Positions 15,453 to 20,094 of a DNA stretch of 20,094 bases are shown one piece after another; the stretch's first letter is position 1; each line of letters opens with the position of its first letter. The stretch comes from WLNJ01 sp037131165 (lineage in GTDB: Bacteria; Actinomycetota; Thermoleophilia; Solirubrobacterales; Solirubrobacteraceae): positions 1 through 20,094 of the forward strand of contig JBAXRO010000032.1 of the NCBI GenBank assembly GCA_037131165.1, written 5' to 3'. Position numbers and translations under genes: made by a program. A model generated the notes under the pieces. That model had not been told where the DNA came from and did no database searches. It worked only from the letters and a program-made list of their open reading frames with translations.

Positions 15453-15543
15453 CAAAGAGGAAGAGCCCTTTGGGGCTTGACCAAGAAGGGGGGACCCGTT
15501 CCGGGGCTTGTCCAAGAGGAAGGGCCCCTTGCGGGGCCCTTCC
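15453..15543 (+). repeat. Three tandem imperfect ~31-base hairpin units after dxs
   Basis: Units lie at about 15453-15480, 15481-15511 and 15512-15543. Each begins C(C/A)AAGA with a purine run, then a C-run, a short T-containing loop and a G-run. The two unit junctions carry the palindrome CTTG-AC-CAAG (15476-15485) and CTTG-TC-CAAG (15507-15516), exactly 31 bases apart. Unit 1 folds as AGCCC-TTTG-GGGCT, and unit 2 as CCCG-TTC-CGGG. Unit 3 is the strongest stem. The units have diverged, which suggests old duplication. Confidence 0.8.
15518..15543 (+). terminator. 11-bp perfect hairpin, likely transcription terminator of dxs operon
   Basis: GGAAGGGCCCC (15518-15528) and GGGGCCCTTCC (15533-15543) pair perfectly across a TTGC loop. 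No U-tract follows (the next bases are GGGGGAGGAG), so it is not a classic intrinsic terminator. U-less hairpins after operons are common in actinobacteria, and its place 75 bases after dxs fits that use. Confidence 0.55.
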
Positions 15544-15756
15544 GGGGGAGGAGAGATAATGCTTTGCTGCTATGTGACAGAAGGCGAGCCGTTTCCGGCG
15601 AGTGCCATCTGTTGAGAACAAGGTGACAGGCCAAGGGCCGGTGCGCTGTGACTCTGCGCACAGAGGCGAAACTGCTTGCCGAGCAGTTTGGAGTCGCTTG
15701 GCCGTGGGATCATCGACGAATGGGCGCGAGAACCTCGATGGGGCAGGATTCTGAAG

Positions 15757-16566
15757 TTGGGTCGTGAGGGCGGAGGCAGGGTCCGCCTCGATTCGCTGCT
15801 GGTCCAGCGCGGGTTCTTCGAGACGAGGTCCAGGGCCTCTGCCTCGGTTATCGCTGGGGAGGTGATCCTCGGACCGGGGCGCTCCCGAGCTTCGAAGCCA
15901 GGGCAAATGGTCGCATCAGACATCGAGATCGCACTCGAGGAGAAGGCGGGCAGGTACGTTTCGCGTGGTGGGGTCAAGCTGGCCAACGCCCTCGACTCGC
16001 TTCATGTCGACCCGTCCGGCAGGTCGGCACTCGATGCCGGGGCTTCGACCGGCGGCTTCACCGACTGCCTGCTTCAGCGCGGGGCGAGCCGAGTTCTCGC
16101 GGTGGATGTCGCCTACGGCGAGCTCGCCTGGTCGATCCGCAATGACCCGAGGGTCGAGGTCAGGGAGCGCACAAATGCGCGTTCGTTGGTGGCGGGCGAT
16201 ACTCCGTGGCCCGTCGACCTGATCGTCTGCGACCTCTCGTTCATCAGCCTCACGAAGGTTCTTCCGGCGCTCGTTGGAGTCGCTTCGCCCGGATTCGACC
16301 TCCTGGCGATGATCAAGCCGCAGTTCGAGGTTGGACGTGAAGCGATCGGCAAGGGCGGTGTTGTGCGCGACCCGGCGCTGAGGCGTAGCGCCCTCGTTTC
16401 CGTCGGCGAGTTCGCACTCTCACTCGGAGTTGACGTGTGCGGCTACGCTTCCTCGGGTCTTCCCGGGCCAAAGGGAAACCTCGAGACCTTCATCCACATC
16501 ACCGACCGAACCCCGGCAAGGAACCTCGAGCTCATCGAGGAACTGGCAGCCACCATCGAACCATGA
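15757..16566 (+). CDS. tlyA: TlyA family rRNA (cytidine-2'-O)-methyltransferase / hemolysin-like protein
   Basis: TlyA proteins 2'-O-methylate cytidines in 16S and 23S rRNA; in mycobacteria this gives capreomycin sensitivity. The frame is open from TTG 15676, but the S4 RNA-binding domain normally starts within about ten residues of the N-terminus. TTG 15757 places RLDSLLVQRGFFETRSRA at residue 8 or so, and gives 269 residues, the usual length. GGGCAGGA (15741-15748) is a suitable ribosome site. The FtsJ-like methyltransferase domain shows RYVSRGGVKL, the SAM loop DAGASTGGFTD, a catalytic-type CDLSFISL and KPQFEVG, and ends with GPKGNLETF. Older start sites at 15676 or 15688 cannot be excluded. 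It overlaps nadK by ATGA. Confidence 0.94.
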   Translation: MGREGGGRVRLDSLLVQRGFFETRSRASASVIAGEVILGPGRSRASKPGQMVASDIEIALEEKAGRYVSRGGVKLANALDSLHVDPSGRSALDAGASTGGFTDCLLQRGASRVLAVDVAYGELAWSIRNDPRVEVRERTNARSLVAGDTPWPVDLIVCDLSFISLTKVLPALVGVASPGFDLLAMIKPQFEVGREAIGKGGVVRDPALRRSALVSVGEFALSLGVDVCGYASSGLPGPKGNLETFIHITDRTPARNLELIEELAATIEP

Positions 16567-17414
16567 CCGCAAAGACAGTCTCGCTCCTGACGCACAACGA
16601 CCCGAGGCTCACATCCGATGCTGTTGCCCTGCTCGCCGCCATGGCCACCGAGCGGGGCATCTCCGTGGTTGCCGACACCGATGAGCACACCAGGCACCGA
16701 CTCGATCCGGCAGGGCTGATCGCATTCGAGGAGGGTTCGGACCCCGATCTCAGGATCTGCCTCGGTGGAGATGGCACGGTACTGAGGGGCTTGAGGCGGT
16801 CCGCAGGAACCCGGGTCCCGGTGTTCGGGGTGAATTTCGGCGAGGTCGGCTTCCTCGCTGCCTGCGACCCGGTCGACGGTGGAGCGAAGGAGGCATTCAC
16901 CCTGGCGCTCGACGGCGCCTTCGACGAACTCGAATTGCCCGCTCTCAAGCTCCAGCTCGAGGGGGTGCCGGCGGCGTTCAACGATGTCTGCGTCCAGCGC
17001 AGGCCGGGGCTGAGGATTGCCGATGTCGCCTACTCGATCGGCGGAGAGGAGATCGGTCGAGTGCGCTGCGACGGAGTCGTGGTCGCCACTCCAGCAGGCT
17101 CCACCGGCTACAACCTCGCCAACGGAGGGCCGGTGGTTGCGTGGGGTGTCGAGGGATTCGCTGTCTCGTTCATCGCGCCTCACTCGCTGACCGCCCGCTC
17201 GCTCGTGGTTGCTCCCGATGACCGGGTGAGGCTCAGCAACCGCTCGAGCGGTGAGCCGGTGGACCTCCTCGTCGATGGTCGTCCGGCCGGCGAGCTTGGG
17301 CCGGGAGCTGACGTCGAGGTCTCATTCGTCGGCTGCGAAGCGGTCCTCGCTCAGCTGCCGGGGTCAAGTTTCTACCAGCGACTGCGCGAGAAGTTCGGGC
17401 GATTGGCCACCTGA
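16563..17414 (+). CDS. nadK: NAD kinase
   Basis: NadK phosphorylates NAD to NADP with ATP or polyphosphate. The 283-residue protein starts at ATG 16563, which overlaps the tlyA stop; longer in-frame starts run through tlyA. The signature G68-G-D-G-T72 (LGGDGTVLRG) holds the catalytic aspartate D70. FGVNFGEVGFLA follows. The NAD-binding region reads NDVCVQR where NE is more usual, and the second conserved block is RCDGVVVATPAGSTGYNLANGGP. A C-terminal IAPHSLTARSLVV stretch matches the family. The tlyA-nadK-recN order is the actinobacterial arrangement; Bacillus has an arginine repressor gene in the nadK place. Confidence 0.96.
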   Translation: MTAKTVSLLTHNDPRLTSDAVALLAAMATERGISVVADTDEHTRHRLDPAGLIAFEEGSDPDLRICLGGDGTVLRGLRRSAGTRVPVFGVNFGEVGFLAACDPVDGGAKEAFTLALDGAFDELELPALKLQLEGVPAAFNDVCVQRRPGLRIADVAYSIGGEEIGRVRCDGVVVATPAGSTGYNLANGGPVVAWGVEGFAVSFIAPHSLTARSLVVAPDDRVRLSNRSSGEPVDLLVDGRPAGELGPGADVEVSFVGCEAVLAQLPGSSFYQRLREKFGRLAT

Positions 17415-17449
17415 CCGGCACCCGCCGCTTCACCGTCCCCGGGCGCTGC

Positions 17450-17455
17450 TAAACC
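17450..17455 (+). promoter_or_regulatory. Possible -10 box (TAAACC) for recN
   Basis: TAAACC ends 9 bases before ATG 17465, the same gap as before alaS, and no Shine-Dalgarno sequence is present. It lacks the final T of the hexamer. The perfect palindrome AACCGGTT (17452-17459) overlaps it. I saw no actinobacterial LexA-type box in the 50-base gap. Confidence 0.35.
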
Positions 17456-17464
17456 GGTTGGACG

Positions 17465-19153
17465 ATGCTGAGGCTGTTGACGGTCGAGAACCTGCTCCTG
17501 ATCGAGCGAGCCGAGTTGGAGCTGGGACCGGGCCTGAACGCGATCACCGGCGAGACCGGTGCCGGCAAGACCCTGCTGGCAACCGGTCTCGGGCTGCTGC
17601 TCGGGGACCGGTCCCGAAGCGGGCTCGTCCGGCCCGGGGCGGAGGAGGCTTGGGTGGAGGGGGTGTTCGAGCTGCCGAAGGGTCTGTCCGGGCACCTCGA
17701 GGGCCTGATTCCCGATGACGCCGACGAACTCGTATTGAGCCGGAGGGTCTGGCCGGACGGCCGCAGCAGGGCTCAGGTCTGCGGCCGCACCGCAACGGTC
17801 TCCGACCTCAGGGAGTTGGCTGCCGAGATGATCTCGTTCCACGGCCAGCATGAGCACAGGCGGCTGGCGCTGTCGGATTTCCAGCTTGAGGCGCTCGACT
17901 CGGCCTGCGGACCCAGACAGGCGGAACGCCGCGGGGCGGCCAGAACGGCTCATGCGGCGGTGCTCGAAGCCGTGACCCATCTCGAGCGGTTGAGCGGCGG
18001 AGGCAGCGGTGGGCGCAGGGAGCTGGACCTGCTGCGGTGGGAGCTGGAAGAGATCGAGTCGACCGGACCCGATCCCGACGAGCTGGCTTCCCTTACCGAG
18101 GAGCGCGACAGATTGGGCTCGGCCGACAGGATCAGGCTCGCGCTCGAGGGGTTGCTCAACTCTCTCGCTCCCGAGTACGGGGACCACAGCGTCAGGGACG
18201 CGATCGCGGCGAGCGCGAAGGCGTTCGATTCCCTGCCGGGAGGCGGTGCGGTCCTCGGCGGGCTGTCGGAGCGACTTGCAGCGCTCGGTGCCGAGCTCGA
18301 CGACCTCGGGGCGGCTGCGCGCGAGCAGCTGGACGCCCTCGATTCGTCCCCCGAGCGGCTTGATGAGATCGAGCGTAGGCTCGAGTCCCTCTCGCATCTC
18401 GAACGCAAGTACGGCGGTTCGATCGAGAGCGTGTTGGAGCACGCCGACGGATGCCGGAGGCGGATCGCCGAGATGGAAGACCTCGACGGAGCGATCGAGC
18501 GGGCCGAGGCCGACCTCGATGCGGCGCGCGACAAGCTCGAGGCGATCTGCGGAGAGCTCTCGGCGGCACGGCACGAAGCTGCGGGTCCACTTGCTGCGGC
18601 CGTTGAGGAGGCCCTCGGCGATCTCGCGCTCGACGGAGCGCGGTTCGAGATCGCGATCAGCCGACGTGAGCAGGCGGGGTCGACCGGCAGCGACAGGGTC
18701 GAGTTCATGGTCGCCCCCAACGCCGGCATTGGGCCGGCACCGCTCGGCGAGACGGCATCGGGAGGAGAGATCAGCCGCGTCTTGCTCGCACTCCTGTCGG
18801 TTGCCTACTCGGGTGACGCTGGGGTAGGTCGCCTGCTGGTGTTCGACGAGATCGACGCCGGCATCGGGGGACGCACGGCTGTAGCGGTCGGCTCACGCCT
18901 GAGTCAGCTCGCTGAAGCTTCGCAGGTGCTCTGCATAACCCACCTCGCTCCTGTAGCTGCTCATGCCGACCGGCACTTCACGATCGAGAAGCGGCAAGGC
19001 GACGGGGTGGCGCAGACGGTCGTCGAGGGACTCGATGGAGATCGGCTGATCGCCGAGATGGTGAGGATGCTTGGCGCGTCAGAAGGGGATCAGGCGGCTC
19101 GCGCGCACGCGGTCCAGCTGCTCTCGGGAGCGGGCAGTCCCGACGCCGCCTAG
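17465..19153 (+). CDS. recN: DNA repair protein RecN
   Basis: RecN is an SMC-like ATPase that acts at DNA double-strand breaks and holds ends together. The 562-residue length is typical. The N-terminal half-site carries Walker A G29-T36 (GETGAGKT) and the HGQHEHRRL glutamine-containing block. The middle, about residues 155-395, is coiled coil rich in Leu, Glu and Ala. The C-terminal half-site has the ABC signature S432-GGE (TASGGEISRVLLAL), Walker B LLVFDEIDAGIGG with D461 and E462, and the CITHLAPVAAHADRHF histidine loop. The start ATG 17465 gives the family N-terminus MLRLLTVENLLLIERAELEL (residues 1-20). It stands 50 bases after nadK with its own possible promoter. Confidence 0.97.
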   Translation: MLRLLTVENLLLIERAELELGPGLNAITGETGAGKTLLATGLGLLLGDRSRSGLVRPGAEEAWVEGVFELPKGLSGHLEGLIPDDADELVLSRRVWPDGRSRAQVCGRTATVSDLRELAAEMISFHGQHEHRRLALSDFQLEALDSACGPRQAERRGAARTAHAAVLEAVTHLERLSGGGSGGRRELDLLRWELEEIESTGPDPDELASLTEERDRLGSADRIRLALEGLLNSLAPEYGDHSVRDAIAASAKAFDSLPGGGAVLGGLSERLAALGAELDDLGAAAREQLDALDSSPERLDEIERRLESLSHLERKYGGSIESVLEHADGCRRRIAEMEDLDGAIERAEADLDAARDKLEAICGELSAARHEAAGPLAAAVEEALGDLALDGARFEIAISRREQAGSTGSDRVEFMVAPNAGIGPAPLGETASGGEISRVLLALLSVAYSGDAGVGRLLVFDEIDAGIGGRTAVAVGSRLSQLAEASQVLCITHLAPVAAHADRHFTIEKRQGDGVAQTVVEGLDGDRLIAEMVRMLGASEGDQAARAHAVQLLSGAGSPDAA

Positions 19154-19161
19154 CGCGCTAG
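19150..19161 (+). promoter_or_regulatory. 12-bp perfect palindrome CTAGCGCGCTAG over recN stop and pyrG -10
   Basis: CTAGCGCGCTAG is self-complementary over all 12 bases. It contains the recN stop codon and its right end supplies the first bases of the pyrG -10 box. The position would suit an operator blocking pyrG transcription, but a chance palindrome cannot be excluded. Confidence 0.4.
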
Positions 19162-19164
19162 ATT
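19159..19164 (+). promoter_or_regulatory. Putative -10 box (TAGATT) for pyrG
   Basis: TAGATT fits TAnnnT and ends exactly 7 bases before GTG 19172, favouring that start over the in-frame ATG 19178. No Shine-Dalgarno sequence or clear -35 is present. The left edge overlaps the CTAGCGCGCTAG palindrome. Confidence 0.5.
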
Positions 19165-19171
19165 GCGGTCC

Positions 19172-20094
19172 GTGAGCATGCCGCCTTCCGAGACGCGCTT
19201 CGTCTTCGTGACGGGTGGTGTTGTCTCCTCGCTCGGCAAGGGAATCGCTGCGGCGTCGATCGGCCGTTTGCTCGTGGCCAGGGGCCTGCGGGTCCAGATC
19301 CAGAAGTTCGATCCGTACATCAACGTCGATCCCGGCACGATGTCGCCTTACCAGCACGGGGAAGTCTTCGTCACCGAGGACGGGGCCGAAACCGACCTTG
19401 ACCTCGGCCACTACGAGCGCTTCACCGACGCCAACACCTCGCGTGCATCCAACGTCACCACCGGCGGCATCTACAACAACGTGATCCGTCGCGAGCGGCG
19501 CGGCGATTATCTCGGCGCGACCGTCCAGGTCGTCCCGCACATCACCGACGAGATCCGAAACCGCATCCGGCTCGTCGCCGAGGCCGGGGACGTCGATGTC
19601 GTCATCACCGAGATCGGAGGGACAGTCGGGGACATCGAGTCACTTCCGTTCCTCGAGGCGATCCGGCAGTTCCCTGTGGACGTCGGACGGGCTCGCTGTC
19701 TCTACGTGCACCTGACACTCGTCCCCTACATCGGCCATGCAGGCGAACTGAAGACGAAGCCGACCCAGCATTCCGTCAACGAGCTGCGGAGGATCGGCAT
19801 CCAGCCCGACGTCGTCATGTGTCGCTCGGAATCGCCGCTGGCGAAGGACATTCGCGAGAAGATCGCGCTCTTCACGAGCGTTCCGGTCTCGGCGGTCGTC
19901 TCGGCGAAGGACGTCGGCAACATCTACGAGGTACCGCTCGCTTTCCGGGAGGAGGGCGTCGACAACCTCGTTCTGGACCACTTCGGCCTAAAGGCGCCGG
20001 AGCCTGACCTCGACGGTTGGGAGGCGATGATCCGAAGGGCCGAAGCGGCAGTGGCCCCGGTCAGGATCGCACTCGTCGGCAAGTACGTCCAGCT
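19172..20094 (+). CDS. pyrG: CTP synthase, N-terminal part (3' end outside window)
   Basis: PyrG aminates UTP to CTP with ATP and glutamine and can assemble into filaments. From GTG 19172 the frame is open to the window end, giving 307 complete codons of a protein usually about 540-560 residues. The synthetase domain is complete: FVTGGVVSSLGKGIAAASIG with the P-loop, QKFDPYINVDPGTMSPYQHG, the EDGAETDLDLGHYERF metal and nucleotide block, and ITEIGGTVGDIESLPFLEA. LKTKPTQHSVNELRRIGI follows. VRIALVGKYVQL at the edge is the start of the class I glutamine amidotransferase domain. It follows recN by 18 bases and probably has its own promoter. In M. tuberculosis recN and pyrG are also near neighbours. 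Confidence 0.97.
   Translation, partial: MSMPPSETRFVFVTGGVVSSLGKGIAAASIGRLLVARGLRVQIQKFDPYINVDPGTMSPYQHGEVFVTEDGAETDLDLGHYERFTDANTSRASNVTTGGIYNNVIRRERRGDYLGATVQVVPHITDEIRNRIRLVAEAGDVDVVITEIGGTVGDIESLPFLEAIRQFPVDVGRARCLYVHLTLVPYIGHAGELKTKPTQHSVNELRRIGIQPDVVMCRSESPLAKDIREKIALFTSVPVSAVVSAKDVGNIYEVPLAFREEGVDNLVLDHFGLKAPEPDLDGWEAMIRRAEAAVAPVRIALVGKYVQ

Larger units (their letters stand above)
15443..15756 (+). other. 314-base non-coding region between dxs and tlyA
   Basis: This is the only gene-free stretch over 300 bases. It holds the tandem hairpin array (15453-15543), a strong Shine-Dalgarno-like GGGGGAGGAG with an 18-codon ORF (15559-15615), and then a less GC-rich segment. That segment has several short potential stems: GTGCGC/GCGCAC at 15641-15646 and 15656-15661, and GGCGA/TTGCC in about 15665-15680. 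A GATAAT at 15555-15560 resembles a -10 box, but no -35 lies at the right spacing. It could be a dxs terminator plus a tlyA 5' leader. Confidence 0.6.

Noticed and set aside
15453..15543. CRISPR array
   Set aside because: The units are contiguous, imperfect and hairpin-forming with no unique spacers, and no cas genes are near.
15676..15756. Longer tlyA N-terminus from TTG 15676
   Set aside because: The extra 27 residues lie before the conserved S4 domain, look unlike TlyA, and the TTG at 15757 has a better ribosome site and gives the normal length.
17415..17464. SOS (LexA) box upstream of recN
   Set aside because: No match to the actinobacterial TCGAAC-type inverted repeat was found. Only the short AACCGGTT palindrome is present.
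17372..18574. 400-codon open frame on the minus strand
   Set aside because: It is antisense to recN and the end of nadK, with no motif and no promoter-like or ribosome site.

Overview
The window is dense, high-GC housekeeping chromosome. All 20 called protein genes lie on the + strand, most of them overlapping or nearly touching. Gene order points to the Actinomycetota. alaS-ruvX-mltG-aroE-prepilin peptidase-aroC-aroK-aroB-aroQ-pepQ-efp-nusB is the order known from Mycobacterium tuberculosis, and tlyA-nadK-recN...pyrG is also actinobacterial. The aroK-aroB fusion, the unusual AroQ wording, the frequent AGG arginine codons and the joining of these two blocks suggest a deep-branching class such as Thermoleophilia (Solirubrobacterales-like). 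That placement is inference. I saw no mobile element, prophage, CRISPR array, tRNA or rRNA.

Layout: (1) 1-785, 3' part of mnmA (tRNA 2-thiouridylase). (2) 798-5642, alaS, ruvX, mltG and aroE chained by 4- to 10-base overlaps. (3) 5643-6369, a short accessory patch with a 68-residue two-CxxC zinc-ribbon protein and a minimal prepilin peptidase. (4) 6391-11807, aroC, a fused aroK-aroB, aroQ, an Xaa-Pro peptidase, efp, nusB and a 70-residue helical protein in the slot where xseB is usual. (5) 11857-15442, a Bax-inhibitor-1 membrane protein, ispA and dxs. (6) 15443-15756, the only long non-coding stretch, with a tandem array of GC-rich hairpins. (7) 15757-17414, tlyA and nadK. (8) recN, then the 5' part of pyrG.

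Together these cover chorismate synthesis (aroE, aroC, aroKB, aroQ; only DAHP synthase and EPSP synthase are missing here), the start of isoprenoid synthesis (dxs, ispA), translation (alaS, mnmA, efp, tlyA), transcription antitermination (nusB), DNA repair and recombination (recN, ruvX), cell-wall synthesis (mltG) and NADP and CTP supply (nadK, pyrG).

The clearest regulatory pattern is that six genes at the head of presumed transcription units have a TAnnnT-like -10 hexamer only 7 to 9 bases before the start codon and no Shine-Dalgarno sequence. This suggests leaderless or near-leaderless mRNAs. Many genes inside operons instead overlap their neighbour's stop codon. No dramatic new system is evident. 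The best candidates for novelty are the hairpin array with the structured leader before tlyA, the small zinc-ribbon gene, and the XseB-position small protein without xseA.
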